Both the position numbers and the translations under genes were made by a program. A stretch of 64,000 nucleotides of DNA from Armatimonadaceae bacterium (lineage in GTDB: Bacteria > Armatimonadota > Armatimonadia > Armatimonadales > Armatimonadaceae), in assembly GCA_030447685.1 (NCBI GenBank), contig JAUJOK010000026.1:1-64000 (forward strand), written 5' to 3'. Each line of letters starts with the position of its first letter. The stretch's first letter is position 1. Of this stretch, positions 25,825-35,292 are shown in pieces. The notes below the pieces were generated by a model. That model saw only the letters and a list, made by a program, of their open reading frames with translations. It was not told where the DNA came from and did not search any database.

Positions 25825-26445
25825 TTAGCCTCCTTTGGCGGTGGAGTAGTTCTCGGCTACTTTATCCCAGTTTACGGTGTTCCACCAGGCTTCCAGATAC
25901 TTTGGACGCAGGTTCTGGTACTTCAGGTAGTAAGCATGCTCCCACACGTCCACACCCAGGATCGGGGTTTTACCTTCCATCAGGGGCGAATCCTGGTTCG
26001 CCGTCGAGATTACCGACAGCGTACCGGCCCCATCCGTCACCAGCCAGGCCCAGCCCGACCCAAAGCGCTTCGCACCGGCATCATTGATGGCAGCTTTAAG
26101 CTGGTCTGCGCCCCCAAAAGCGGTCTGAATGGCCGTCGCCAGTTCGCCGGAGGGTTCACCGGGTCCTCCGGGGGTCATGATCTCCCAGAAAAGGGTGTGG
26201 TTAAGGTGCCCACCGCCGTTGTTCCGCACGGCGGTCCGAATGCTTTCGGGAACGGAGTCGATGTCTTTAATGAGCTGTTCGGCGCTTTTGTCCTGCAGGT
26301 CAGGCTGCTCTTTAAGCGCGGCGTTCAGGTTGTTTACGTAGGTGGCGTGATGCTTGTCGTGGTGAATCTGCATCGTCTGTGTGTCGATGTGCGGTTCCAG
26401 CGCGCTGTAGTCGTAGGGCAGCGGCGGAAGCGTGTGCTCGGCCAT
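25825..26445 (-). CDS. sodA: Superoxide dismutase, Fe/Mn type
   Basis: Converts superoxide to O2 and H2O2 in the cytoplasm. The 206-residue length is standard. Metal ligands are visible: His28 in MQIHHDKHH, the His of [11 protein letters not shown], and the Asp and His of [13 protein letters not shown] in NNGGGHLNH and the sequence around [16 protein letters not shown] favour the Mn-type branch, but metal use cannot be decided by eye. ATG 26445 has GGGAGGA 11 nt upstream. The gene is alone on its strand, with the island remnants downstream. Confidence 0.97.
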   Translation of the reverse strand: MAEHTLPPLPYDYSALEPHIDTQTMQIHHDKHHATYVNNLNAALKEQPDLQDKSAEQLIKDIDSVPESIRTAVRNNGGGHLNHTLFWEIMTPGGPGEPSGELATAIQTAFGGADQLKAAINDAGAKRFGSGWAWLVTDGAGTLSVISTANQDSPLMEGKTPILGVDVWEHAYYLKYQNLRPKYLEAWWNTVNWDKVAENYSTAKGG

Positions 26446-26803
26446 GTGCTTTTTTATCCTCCCGTGGATTGTCGGTCCAGTACATTTGCGGGCGCGGACG
26501 AACTGCGACCGGACGTAGTATACCCGAGTCGCCGCTTGCTTCGGCCCACCAAAAGGTGGGCGGTTGAAACGTCGGGCGGTTTTGATTATCTAACAGAACG
26601 TCGCTTTTCCGGGCGGCTTTTGTTATAATGGCGGCAGCATCCCGGACCTATTCGTCAGGTCAATCTGGTAGGGTATTGCGCCGACAGGGTAGAATTTATA
26701 GGTAGCAATTAGATCCGATGGCCGCTTGCGCAGGAGATCATTGCGGTGTCGGCGAGATGAGTGAAGCGAGCCATCAGGGAAGAAAGTCGAGAGAAGACGT
26801 GCG
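26446..26803. promoter_or_regulatory. Divergent spacer between superoxide dismutase and the glycosyltransferase
   Basis: A 358-bp region. On the plus strand TGTTATAAT (extended -10, TATAAT at 26624-26629) would start a ~170-nt leader before the glycosyltransferase. On the minus strand TATACT near 26517-26522 may be the sod -10. No operator is recognised. Confidence 0.5.
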
Positions 26804-28057
26804 ATGCGTGTAGCGATTGTCCACGATTATCTGGCCCAGGCGGGCGGAGCGGAGCGGGTGGTGGAGGCGATGCACGGCATCTGGCCTGAAGCCCCGATCT
26901 ATACCTCGGTGTACGACCCGGAGGCGACTCTGCCTGCCTTCAAGAAAATGGACATTCGCACCTCCTTCCTGCAAAAGTGGGCGCGCAACTCCCGTATTCA
27001 TAAGCTGGCGCTGCCCTTTTATCCGGCGGCATTCGAGCATTTCGACATGAGTGGCTACGATGTGGTCGTTTCCAGCACCTCGGGCTTCGCCAAAGGCGTC
27101 GTCACCGGCCCCGAAACCTGCCATATCTGCTACTGCCATACGCCTGCGCGTTTTGCCTGGCGCTACCATGAATATATTTCGCAGGGGGGGTACGGCAAGA
27201 ACGTACAGCGTGTTCTGCCGTGGATGGTGCATTATCTGCGCTCCTGGGACTACGCCAGCGCGCAGCGCGTGGACTATTTTGTGGTCAATGCGCTCAACAC
27301 GGCACGGCGCGTGCATAAGTTCTACGGACGCAGCGCCGATGTTCTGCATGCGCCCGTGGATGCCGGTCGCTTCCATGTCAGCAACGCCCCACCCGAAGAT
27401 TTTTTTCTGGTGGTATCCCGGTTGGTGGGGTATAAGCGCGTCGATCTGGCCGTGGAGGCGATGAGCCGCCTGGGACTGCCGCTCAAGGTGGTCGGCTCCG
27501 GCCCCGATACCGCCCGTATTCGGGCACTGGCGGGGCCGACAGTCCAGTTCCTAGGCCGCCTGCCGGATGCCGATGTCACCGCGCTTTTTTCCCGCTGCCG
27601 CGCTTTTCTATTCCCCGGCGAAGAGGATTTCGGCATCGCGCCTTTGGAGGCGATGGCAAGCGGTCGCCCCGTGATTGCCTATGGGGCGGGAGGGGCGCTG
27701 GAAACGGTGGTGGAGGGAGAGACGGGCATCTTCTTCCGGGAACCGACAGTGGAGTCGCTGATGGAGGCTGTGACGCGCTTGCAGGCCGGGAGCTGGGATG
27801 CGCAGCGCCTGCGGGCGCATGCGGAGCGCTTCGATGTGCCGACGTTCCAGGCGCGGCTGAAGGCGCTGGTGGAGGCGCGGTACGCGGAGCACACGGCGCT
27901 GTACGCGGGTATCGGTCTGCCTACCCACTCGCACCGGGACGCACTGCATAGCAATGGAACCAACGGCGCGAGCGCCGCCGTAGCAGCGCCGCTGGATGTT
28001 AACGGCACAAGCGCGGCAGCAGCAGCGCCTCGGGACATTAATAAGCCCGATCATTGA
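26804..28057 (+). CDS. GT4-family glycosyltransferase
   Basis: Transfers a sugar from a nucleotide donor, likely to exopolysaccharide or a lipid carrier. The GT-B fold is evident: N-domain MRVAIVHDYLAQAGGAERVVEAM, middle CHICYCHTPARFAWRYHEYI (typical of mannosyl/GDP-sugar GT4 enzymes), donor-site loop SRLVGYKRVDLAVEAM, and the E-x7-E motif GEEDFGIAPLEAMASGRPVIAYGAGG. The last ~50 residues are a low-complexity Ala/Asn/Thr tail with two imperfect copies (NGTNGASAAVAAPLDV / NGTSAAAAAPRDI), unusual for the family. No obvious ribosome site, although the start is fixed by the conserved N-terminus. Confidence 0.93.
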   Translation: MRVAIVHDYLAQAGGAERVVEAMHGIWPEAPIYTSVYDPEATLPAFKKMDIRTSFLQKWARNSRIHKLALPFYPAAFEHFDMSGYDVVVSSTSGFAKGVVTGPETCHICYCHTPARFAWRYHEYISQGGYGKNVQRVLPWMVHYLRSWDYASAQRVDYFVVNALNTARRVHKFYGRSADVLHAPVDAGRFHVSNAPPEDFFLVVSRLVGYKRVDLAVEAMSRLGLPLKVVGSGPDTARIRALAGPTVQFLGRLPDADVTALFSRCRAFLFPGEEDFGIAPLEAMASGRPVIAYGAGGALETVVEGETGIFFREPTVESLMEAVTRLQAGSWDAQRLRAHAERFDVPTFQARLKALVEARYAEHTALYAGIGLPTHSHRDALHSNGTNGASAAVAAPLDVNGTSAAAAAPRDINKPDH

Positions 28058-28250
28058 CCTTACTTCAGCGCCGCCGCTTCAGCGCCGCCGCTGCTTCGTC
28101 CGACCAAAGTCCCCGTAGAATTATAGAATTAATGGCGGCGAAGCCGAAACTTAATCTTCTCTTAACCTTTCCTTAACACTGCCTTAACATGACCTGGGTA
28201 CCCTCTATCGGCTGAAGATGCATTGCCAGCAGCCATCAGGAGGAACCACT

Positions 28251-29084
28251 GTGGAAGATCAGAAAAAGCGCGCGGGTGGACGCACCCAATACCGTGTTGC
28301 TTTTACGCTCATCGAGCTTCTCGTTGTTATCGCTATCATTGCTATACTCGCCGCGATTCTTTTCCCCGTCTTCGCCCAGGCGCGGGAAAGGGCGCGGCAA
28401 ACTGCCTGTCTCAGCAATACGAAGCAGTTAGGTACTGCCTTCATGATGTATGTCCAGGACTATGACGAAATGGTCCCTCATCACTTCGGCGCAGCGGACG
28501 CAGCGCCGCGCCCTCGCAATACCAAGTACAACTCCGGTCGCTCGTGGCCGCTGCAGCTGTTTCCCTATGTCAAGAACAAGGATGTGTTCGACTGCCCCTC
28601 CAGCCCCGAAAAGGTTAGCCCTGTCTACCCGCAGGGCCTGACGAACTGGACAGGTGAAAGAGTTACCTACAAGGGTAACTATATGTTCAACTACGACGGC
28701 ATAACCTACGGTACGGGCATGACCATAGCGGGGCTGAGCGAACCGGCTTCAACCTATATGCTGTATGACGGGGCCGAATTCGCCTCCGTTTATGGACGGG
28801 ACACTTGGGAAAGCTTTCTGAGTCAGCTGGACCTGAACCTCAACTGCGGTGTCGAGCCACAGACGGGCGGCTACACTAAAAGTAATGCCCTGCGGCACTT
28901 CAAGCGGACGAACGTGGCCTTTGCCGATGGACACGCCAAGAGCGTGAGCTGGCGCGAGTTTTTGGATCGGAAGGCCGATCACGTCCCACCGTGGAACATT
29001 CCTAACTGGGAGGACTGTACGCCCAACTGCCCCCCGATAGATGCCGGTCCCGGTAAATGCTTCGACCCGGACAAGCTTCCGTAG
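28251..29084 (+). CDS. DUF1559 type II pseudopilin-like protein
   Basis: A 277-residue protein starting at GTG 28251, which has AGGAGGA 6 nt upstream; an in-frame ATG at 28218 lacks one. The prepilin leader [17 protein letters not shown] is followed by [19 protein letters not shown]. The tail [22 protein letters not shown] satisfies H-x9-DG exactly. Paralogue of the gene at 10.1-10.9 kb. Followed by a terminator and then a detached second tail. Confidence 0.94.
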   Translation: MEDQKKRAGGRTQYRVAFTLIELLVVIAIIAILAAILFPVFAQARERARQTACLSNTKQLGTAFMMYVQDYDEMVPHHFGAADAAPRPRNTKYNSGRSWPLQLFPYVKNKDVFDCPSSPEKVSPVYPQGLTNWTGERVTYKGNYMFNYDGITYGTGMTIAGLSEPASTYMLYDGAEFASVYGRDTWESFLSQLDLNLNCGVEPQTGGYTKSNALRHFKRTNVAFADGHAKSVSWREFLDRKADHVPPWNIPNWEDCTPNCPPIDAGPGKCFDPDKLP

Positions 29085-29160
29085 CGGAGCCTGCGCGCGT
29101 CCAACGCGGCAGAGCCAAGCCGTCAACGTCTCTACCTGCGGCAGAGAACGCCGAAAAAAC

Positions 29161-29191
29161 AAGACCGGGGGTGAGCATTCACCCCGGTCTT
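29161..29191 (+). terminator. Hairpin terminator after the pseudopilin
   Basis: Stem AAGACCGGGGGTGA / TCACCCCGGTCTT (29161-29174 and 29179-29191, one bulged G), loop GCAT, followed by a T-rich ACTGCTGTCTT. Confidence 0.75.
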
Positions 29192-29203
29192 ACTGCTGTC
29201 TTA

Positions 29204-29305
29204 ATATCGGCAGCGTATAACGAAGGCTTGAATATCAACTTCCTGGACGGCCACGCCGCCTGGCGCAACTTCAAGTGGTTCAGAACCCCGGCCCGGCGCT
29301 GGTAG
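29204..29305 (+). pseudogene. Orphan DUF1559 tail
   Basis: In frame from ~29204 to TAG 29303 the sequence reads ISAAYNEGLNINFLDGHAAW.., then RNFKWFRTPARRW. This is the NEGLN..DGHA-W tail of a DUF1559 pseudopilin (compare [16 protein letters not shown] at 10.2 kb) without any of the rest. It lies just beyond the terminator of a complete paralogue. It is probably the remnant of a deleted or recombined second copy. Confidence 0.75.
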
Positions 29306-29370
29306 CCCTCAAGCACGGAGCGCGTGTTGCCGCCGTATCCGGGCCGGGATATAATCGGTCCGGAGGAGTT

Positions 29371-30720
29371 ATGAAACAAAAGCATCTCGTGCTTGCCGCC
29401 GTCGGCAGCGTCCTTTTCGGCGGGCTGCTGGCGACCCTGCCCCTGGTGGCGCAGGAAGGCGTGACTGCCGCGCAGAAAGTCTCGGACACGCTGGCGCACC
29501 GTCCCACCGCCATCCCCGACCGCATCATTCTGACCTTCCGGGGCGACCCGGCCCGGAGCCAGGCAGTAAGCTGGCGCACCGATACCACGGTCGCCAAACC
29601 CATCGCGCAGATCGCGCTTGCCAGCGCCTATCCGAAGTTCGATGAGAAGGCGACAACCGTGAACGCCGCCGCCGCCACGCCGCTGATGACCGATCTCGGC
29701 GCGGCGCACTATCATTCCGCCGAGTTTACCGGGCTGGCGCCCAATACCCTATACGCCTACCGGGTCGGCGACGGCGCGAACTGGAGCGAATGGTTTCACT
29801 TCAAGACCGCCAGCGATAAGGCCGAGCCGTTCTCGTTCATCTACTTCGGTGATGCTCAGAACGACATCAAATCGCTCTGGTCGCGCGCTGTACGCGCCGC
29901 CTACAGCGATGCGCCCAAAGCGCGCTTCCTCCTGCATGCCGGAGACCTGATAAACCGCGCCAACAGCGACGCCGAATGGGGCGAATGGCACGCAGCGGGC
30001 GGATGGGTGAACGGCATGGTGCCCAGCATCCCGACGCCGGGCAACCACGAGTACGCGGCTGCTGCCGGTGGTCAGCGTCGGCTTTCCGGCCACTGGCGGC
30101 CCCAATACGCGTTGCCGGAAAATGGGCCGAAGGGGCTGGAAGAGACCTGCTACTATGTAGACTATCAGGGCGTGCGGATCATCTCGCTTAACTCCAACGA
30201 ACGCCAGCAGGAGCAGGCCGTGTGGCTGGATAAAGTCTTGAGCGAGAATCGGAACCGCTGGACCATCCTTACCTTCCACCACCCGATCTACTCCGCCGCG
30301 CAAAATCGTGACAACCCGGCGATGCGCCAGGCGTGGCTGCCGGTGTTCGACAGGCACCGGGTGGACCTCGTTCTTCAGGGACATGACCATACCTACGCGC
30401 GCTCCAAAAACCTGCGCGAGGGAGTGAGCGTCCGCAACGACAACAGCGGCACCATCTATGTCGTTTCGGTCAGCGGCCCCAAGATGTACAACCTGGAGCG
30501 CGAGCCGTGGATGCAGCGCGTCGCCGAGGACACCCAGCTTTACCAGATCATCACCGTCGACGGCGACAAGCTGAGCTACCAGGCCCGCACCGTCACCGGC
30601 GAGATATACGATGCCTTCGACCTGGTCAAGCAGCGCAATAAATCGAATCGTCTGGTGGAGCGCGGCCCCACAGGCGTCCCGGAGCGTCTGCGCGTCACCG
30701 GGCAGGCCGCTGAAAGGTAA
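29371..30720 (+). CDS. Secreted purple-acid-phosphatase-like metallophosphoesterase
   Basis: A 449-residue exported phosphatase. ATG 29371 follows GGAGGAG; signal peptide MKQKHLVLAAVGSVLFGGLLATLPLVAQ. Residues ~45-145 form the PAP N-terminal Fn3-like domain (TFRGDPARSQAVSWRTD..). The catalytic domain has GDAQN, HAGDLINR, TPGNHEY, FHHPIYS and QGHDHTYAR, which supply the dinuclear metal ligands. It may release phosphate from monoesters outside the cytoplasm. Paralogous in type, though not close in sequence, to the protein at 56.4-57.9 kb. A strong hairpin follows. Confidence 0.93.
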   Translation: MKQKHLVLAAVGSVLFGGLLATLPLVAQEGVTAAQKVSDTLAHRPTAIPDRIILTFRGDPARSQAVSWRTDTTVAKPIAQIALASAYPKFDEKATTVNAAAATPLMTDLGAAHYHSAEFTGLAPNTLYAYRVGDGANWSEWFHFKTASDKAEPFSFIYFGDAQNDIKSLWSRAVRAAYSDAPKARFLLHAGDLINRANSDAEWGEWHAAGGWVNGMVPSIPTPGNHEYAAAAGGQRRLSGHWRPQYALPENGPKGLEETCYYVDYQGVRIISLNSNERQQEQAVWLDKVLSENRNRWTILTFHHPIYSAAQNRDNPAMRQAWLPVFDRHRVDLVLQGHDHTYARSKNLREGVSVRNDNSGTIYVVSVSGPKMYNLEREPWMQRVAEDTQLYQIITVDGDKLSYQARTVTGEIYDAFDLVKQRNKSNRLVERGPTGVPERLRVTGQAAER

Positions 30721-30741
30721 CCCCTTCCCCGTCTCCTCGCA

Positions 30742-30788
30742 GGCCCTCTGAGTCGGCAAACAAAACTTGTTTGCCGACTCAGAGGGCC
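30742..30788. terminator. 22-bp perfect hairpin between two phosphoesterase genes
   Basis: Arms 30742-30763 and 30767-30788 are perfectly complementary, separated by 3 nt (AAC). It lies 22 bp after the stop of the preceding gene. The stem is longer than needed for termination, and only TTAAT follows. Confidence 0.8.
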
Positions 30789-30911
30789 TTAATACTGCCT
30801 TAACATTCCCCTGGTATCATCGGGGCGGTCACTCCATCGATTCACTCCGGGCGGTTCGAGAAACGCCCTTAAATCGTATTCGAGTTCCCTGACCCCGAAA
30901 GGAAACAGGAC

Positions 30912-33527
30912 ATGCCCCTATCGACCAGAGCGGTGCGTCTCGCCGCGCTGGGCGTGGCCTTTGTCGCCGCGCTGAGCAGTATCGTGCGCGCCCAAAAAAC
31001 GCCGGAACCGCAGAACATCCCGCTTGTCACCGGCAAGCTGATTACACCGCAGGGACGGCAGACGAACGTCGGCAGCTTTCCGGCGAACCTGCTGCTTTCC
31101 CCGGACGGTCGCTTTGTCGTGGTCACCAATGTCGGCTACCGGCAGTATGTCTCCGTGCTGAGCGCCGAGGACGGTCGGCTGATCTCGCAGGTCGGGTTCA
31201 ACGCCCAGCGCACCGACGACCCGAAGAGAAAGGAGGGGCTGTATTACGGCCTCGCCTTCGGCCCTGTTAGTGGCGGAACGACGACGGTCTATGCGGCGCG
31301 CGGCGTGGAAGACAAAGTCTCCGTGCTGACGCTCGCCGCCGACGGCACGCTGCAAAACACCGGCAAAACGCTGGATAATCCTTCCGGCGTGCCCGGCGGA
31401 ATATTGCCCAACAGCGTCGCCGGAATCGCGCTGAATGGAAGCGGCAGCCGCCTCTACACCGCCAACAACACCGGCAATCCGCTGAACAGGATGCGCGGCT
31501 CACTGACCATTGTCGATACCGCCGCCAACAAGCGGGTGGCGCAGGTGGAGATGGCGGGCTACCCGTATGCCGTCGCCGCCGTCACCCAGGGCCGAAGCGC
31601 CGACAAAAAGGTGTATGTCACCAGCGAGCAGAGGGGCACGGTTTCCGTCATTGACCCGGCGGCGGGCCGTGTCAGCAAAGAGATCGAAACGGGGACCCAC
31701 CCGATGGCGCTGCTGCTGGACAAATCCCAGGCCCGCCTGTTTGTCGCCAATGCCGGGAGCGATACGATCAGCATCGTCCGCACCTATACGGACGCCGTAG
31801 AGCGGACGCTGCTGCTGCGCCCGGACGACGTGCGCGGCCTGCCGGGCGCGACCCCGACGGGCCTCGCGCTCTCGCCCGACGAGAAGCGTCTGTACGTCAC
31901 GCTGGCCGATATGAACGCCGTGGCGGTGGTGGACCTGCCGGGCGGGACGCTGGCGGGCTATATCCCCGTCGGCTGGTACCCGACCGCCGTCGCCGCGAGC
32001 CGGGACGGGAAGCGGCTGTTTGTCGCCAATGCCAAGGGGGTCAATGTCCGCAACCCGAACAGCAAGCCGGTGGTGCCGGGCGAGCGGAGCCAGTACATAC
32101 AGAACATCATCGAAGGCACGGTCTCCACGATAGACGTGCCGGATGCCACCACTTTGCGCCCTTTGACCGCGCGCGTCATTATCAACAACCGCGTCGCGCC
32201 GAACTTGAACGAGCGCGCGAGCGCGCTGCTGAAGAACCCCGGTATTGAGCACGTCATCTATGTCATCAAGGAGAACCGCACCTACGACCAGGTGCTGGGC
32301 GACCTGCCGCAGGGCAACGGCGATGCCAGCCTGTGCCTGTTCCCCCGCGCGGTGACGCCCAACCAGCATGCGCTGGCCGAGCGGTTCGTGCTGCTGGATA
32401 ACTTCTACTGCTGCGCGGAGGTATCGGCGGACGGCTGGAACTGGTCAACCTCCGGCATGATCTCCGAATACACCGCCCGCAACACCGTCTACAACTACGC
32501 CCAGCGGGGCCGCCCGTACGACTTCGAGGGGCAGAACAACGGCGTCGCCGTGGACCTGCTGGGTATTCCCGATGTCGCCCGCGCGCCGAGCGGCTATATC
32601 TGGGACCACGTCGCCAAAGCCGGTCTTTCCTACCGCAACTACGGCTTCTTCACCGCCTTCCCGCCCCCGAAGGAGATTACGCTGCCGCCGAACTTCCCCG
32701 GATCGAAGGAGAATGAGCCGACGAAAAAGGCGCTTGTCCCCCATACCGATCTGAACTTCCGCCTGTACGACATGACTTATGCCGACAGCGACGCCTGGGT
32801 GATCCACAATGCGCCCGCGCCCAACCAGATGAAGGAGTACGGCGCGCATAAGGCCCCCAGCCGCTTCGCCGCGTGGAAGCGCGAGTTCGACGCCTATGTG
32901 AAAAACAACAACCTGCCCCGCTTTCAGATGGTGCGCCTGCCGCGCGACCACACCAGCGGTACCGCGCCCGGCGCGCACTCCCCCCGCGCGATGGTCGCCG
33001 ACAACGACTATGCGGTCGGCCAGTTGGTGGAGGCGGTCAGCAAGAGCCAATACTGGAAAAAGACGGCTATCTTCATCCTCGAAGACGACGCCCAGAACGG
33101 GTTCGATCATGTGGACGCCCACCGCTCCATCGCCTTCGTCATCAGCCCGTTCATTAAGAAGGCGACCCGTGACAGCCGCTTTTATAATACCGACAGCATG
33201 CTGCGGACGATGGAACTGCTGCTCGGCCTGCCCCCGATGAACCAGTACGACGCCATCGCCGCGCCGATAGCCGTCTTCGATCCGGCGGCGGCTAACGACG
33301 CGCCCTTCGAGGCGATCCTTCCCGCCAGGGAGATCGTCGCCGAGGTCAACAAAAGCACGGCGTATCGGGCGAAAGACAGCGCGCGTCTGCTGAACCCGCT
33401 GAAAGAGGAATCGGACCCGGACGAGGAGTTGAACGACATCCTGTGGCACGCGCTGAAGGGCAAAAACACGCCCAAGCCCGCGCGCCGCTACAGCCTTCGG
33501 CTAAGCGTGGACGAAGATGACAACTGA
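30912..33527 (+). CDS. YVTN beta-propeller / phospholipase C-like phosphoesterase
   Basis: An 871-residue secreted protein with signal peptide (RLAALGVAFVAALSSIVRAQ). Residues ~50-420 are a seven-bladed-type propeller with repeated sites such as LSPDGRFVVVTNVG, NGSGSRLYTANNTG, DKSQARLFVANAGSDTISIV and LSPDEKRLYVTLADMNAVAVVDL. Residues ~450-820 form an alkaline-phosphatase-superfamily phosphoesterase (HVIYVIKENRTYDQVLGDL, FILEDDAQNGFDHVDAHRS). This fusion recurs in several phyla as a putative phospholipase C-like enzyme; the substrate is not known. GAAAGGAAACAGG precedes ATG 30912. Confidence 0.92.
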   Translation: MPLSTRAVRLAALGVAFVAALSSIVRAQKTPEPQNIPLVTGKLITPQGRQTNVGSFPANLLLSPDGRFVVVTNVGYRQYVSVLSAEDGRLISQVGFNAQRTDDPKRKEGLYYGLAFGPVSGGTTTVYAARGVEDKVSVLTLAADGTLQNTGKTLDNPSGVPGGILPNSVAGIALNGSGSRLYTANNTGNPLNRMRGSLTIVDTAANKRVAQVEMAGYPYAVAAVTQGRSADKKVYVTSEQRGTVSVIDPAAGRVSKEIETGTHPMALLLDKSQARLFVANAGSDTISIVRTYTDAVERTLLLRPDDVRGLPGATPTGLALSPDEKRLYVTLADMNAVAVVDLPGGTLAGYIPVGWYPTAVAASRDGKRLFVANAKGVNVRNPNSKPVVPGERSQYIQNIIEGTVSTIDVPDATTLRPLTARVIINNRVAPNLNERASALLKNPGIEHVIYVIKENRTYDQVLGDLPQGNGDASLCLFPRAVTPNQHALAERFVLLDNFYCCAEVSADGWNWSTSGMISEYTARNTVYNYAQRGRPYDFEGQNNGVAVDLLGIPDVARAPSGYIWDHVAKAGLSYRNYGFFTAFPPPKEITLPPNFPGSKENEPTKKALVPHTDLNFRLYDMTYADSDAWVIHNAPAPNQMKEYGAHKAPSRFAAWKREFDAYVKNNNLPRFQMVRLPRDHTSGTAPGAHSPRAMVADNDYAVGQLVEAVSKSQYWKKTAIFILEDDAQNGFDHVDAHRSIAFVISPFIKKATRDSRFYNTDSMLRTMELLLGLPPMNQYDAIAAPIAVFDPAAANDAPFEAILPAREIVAEVNKSTAYRAKDSARLLNPLKEESDPDEELNDILWHALKGKNTPKPARRYSLRLSVDEDDN

Positions 33528-33674
33528 ACGCGGCATGCGCCATTCACAAGGATATTGTCAGGCGCTTGCCATCCGGCTCGCATCGACCTTCCTGCGAAGA
33601 AGGCCAGGCTCCACCTGCCGAGATATTGATACGGTCTTTGCTACCCCACGCCTAAGATCGAATCGTCCTCAAGG

Positions 33675-33705
33675 TGCAAAAAGGGGAGGCTGTCACGCCT
33701 CCCCC
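33675..33705 (-). terminator. Rho-independent terminator of the ABC operon
   Basis: Stem GGGGAGGC / GCCTCCCC (33683-33690 and 33697-33704), 6-nt loop. On the minus strand it is followed by TTTTT, so it serves the operon ending at 33752. Confidence 0.85.
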
Positions 33706-33751
33706 AAAGCACCCGACTGCGGAACACGGGCAGTCACTATCCTCTGATGAC

Positions 33752-34549
33752 TTAAGCCTCTTCTTCGCCGCCCATCGAGCCGATATGGACCTCGATGTCC
33801 TCCCGGTTCTCGATCTTGTCCACGCGCCCGTCCCGAATCCAGACCACCCGGTCCGACACGTCCACCATCTTGTGGTCGTGCGTCGCTGAGATAATGGTCA
33901 CGCCCTGCTCTTTGTTCAGCTTACGCATGAGCGCGATAATCTCGGTGCCGGTCTTCAGGTCCAGGTTACCGGTCGGTTCGTCGGCAAGGACGATGGACGG
34001 GTTGTTCGCCAGCGACCGGGCGATAGCGACGCGCTGCTGCTGGCCGCCGGAAAGCTCACTGGGCTTGTGGTGCAGACGGTGCCCCAGGCCGACGATCTCC
34101 AGAAGTTCCATCGCGCGGGCCGTCCCCTCTTCGGAGGGCTTACCGGCGAAGATGGTCGGCAGCATGACGTTTTCCAAAGCGGTCATAACCGGAATCAGGT
34201 TATAGCTCTGGAAGATGTAGCCGATGGTATGGCAGCGCAGAAAGGCCAGTTCCTGCGCGTCCAGTTGAGCCATATCGACATCGTTGATAAAGACCGACCC
34301 TTTGTTGGGCTTGTCCAGCCCTCCGATCATGTTGAAGAAGGTCGATTTGCCCGACCCCGACGGTCCCATGATCGAGATATACTCGCCGCGCTTGATATCC
34401 AGCGAAACGCCGTTCAGGGCGCGCGTCGTCTCCTGCCCCATCTGGAACTCTTTGATCAGGTCCTTAGCGCGCACCACATATTCGGTCTGCGTCGCCCGGA
34501 CCGGTCCGTTCACCGCGCCATTGGTTATCGCTTCCTCGGTGACTGCCAT
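33752..34549 (-). CDS. ABC transporter ATP-binding protein, MacB/LolD type
   Basis: A 265-residue ATPase. Walker A GPSGSGKST, Q-loop FQSYNLIPVMTALENVMLP, signature LSGGQQQR, Walker B IVLADEPTGNLD and H-loop SATHDHKMV. The phrase GxSGSGKST..FNMIGGLDKPNKG is typical of MacB/LolD/FtsE-like ATPases that work mechanically on FtsX-type permeases. It closes the minus-strand operon, 95 bp after the small permease. It probably drives that permease and/or the large fusion permease at 39.0-43.7 kb. Confidence 0.96.
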   Translation of the reverse strand: MAVTEEAITNGAVNGPVRATQTEYVVRAKDLIKEFQMGQETTRALNGVSLDIKRGEYISIMGPSGSGKSTFFNMIGGLDKPNKGSVFINDVDMAQLDAQELAFLRCHTIGYIFQSYNLIPVMTALENVMLPTIFAGKPSEEGTARAMELLEIVGLGHRLHHKPSELSGGQQQRVAIARSLANNPSIVLADEPTGNLDLKTGTEIIALMRKLNKEQGVTIISATHDHKMVDVSDRVVWIRDGRVDKIENREDIEVHIGSMGGEEEA

Positions 34550-34584
34550 TTTTAAACTCCTTTAGTTGAAAGTTGAAGGTTGAG

Positions 34585-34636
34585 GGTTGAGAGTGGGAAA
34601 TGCTGTCGCTCAACTCTCAACAAAGAACTCTCAACC
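34585..34636. repeat. GTTGAGAGT-type inverted and direct repeats
   Basis: A 10-bp perfect inverted pair GGTTGAGAGT (34585-34594) and ACTCTCAACC (34627-34636), with a second complementary copy AACTCTCAAC (34612-34621). Related direct repeats (AGTTGAAAGTTGAAGGTTGA) precede it from 34564. Fills the permease-ATPase gap. Confidence 0.75.
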
Positions 34637-34644
34637 GGCTTCTT

Positions 34645-35292
34645 TTAAACGTCCACCCGCAGCGCGGCGGCGGGCGGAATCTGGGCGGCGCGCATCGCCG
34701 GGATATAGGTTGCCACCGCCGTCAGGATGGAGCCGACAGGCACGCAGAAGACCAGTATCCACAGCACCTTTACCATCGTCAGCTCACCGAGCGCGGTGGT
34801 GCCGGCAGGGGCGTTATCGGGAACGCCACTGGCAAGCTTGAGGAGGACGATAAGGATCGTACCCACAGCCCAGCCCAGCACCGAAGCGATGATTCCCAGA
34901 AAGAATGCCTCGATCATGAACAGGCGCACCACGAACTGACTGAGCGCCCCCAGGCACTTCATCGTGCCAATCTCCTTGAACCGCTCCGTCACGCTCATGA
35001 GCATGGAATTGGTGATTCCCACGGTGCAGACGACTAAGGACAGAATCACCAGCCAGTTCATCCGACTGGCCTCCTTCACGTCGAGAGTCGACCCGGCAAT
35101 CTCCCGGCTGGTCAGCACCGATGCCAGGAACGCGATTCCCAGAAAGATGCCACCCGCCGTAATCATAGAGCGCCAAAAACGAATACGGATACTTTTGCGG
35201 GCGAAGTCAATCGCCTTGCTCCAGGGCAGCTCGACCTGCTTTTTAACGCCCCCCTTGTCAGCGCCGGGACGCGGCGCGGCCTCTACGCTCAT
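34645..35292 (-). CDS. FtsX/MacB-type ABC permease, short form
   Basis: About 215 residues from ATG 35292, which overlaps the preceding PqqD-like gene by 35 nt. One N-terminal helix (ITAGGIFLGIAFLASVL) is followed by a very short external part and three C-terminal helices (LVILSLVVCTVGITNSMLMSVTERFKEIGTMKCLGA; FFLGIIASVLGWAVGTILIVLL; WILVFCVPVGSILTAVATYIPAMRAAQIPPAAALR). This is the FtsX pattern with almost no periplasmic domain, so substrate recognition probably comes from another protein, possibly the M28-FtsX fusion. Confidence 0.9.
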   Translation of the reverse strand: MSVEAAPRPGADKGGVKKQVELPWSKAIDFARKSIRIRFWRSMITAGGIFLGIAFLASVLTSREIAGSTLDVKEASRMNWLVILSLVVCTVGITNSMLMSVTERFKEIGTMKCLGALSQFVVRLFMIEAFFLGIIASVLGWAVGTILIVLLKLASGVPDNAPAGTTALGELTMVKVLWILVFCVPVGSILTAVATYIPAMRAAQIPPAAALRVDV

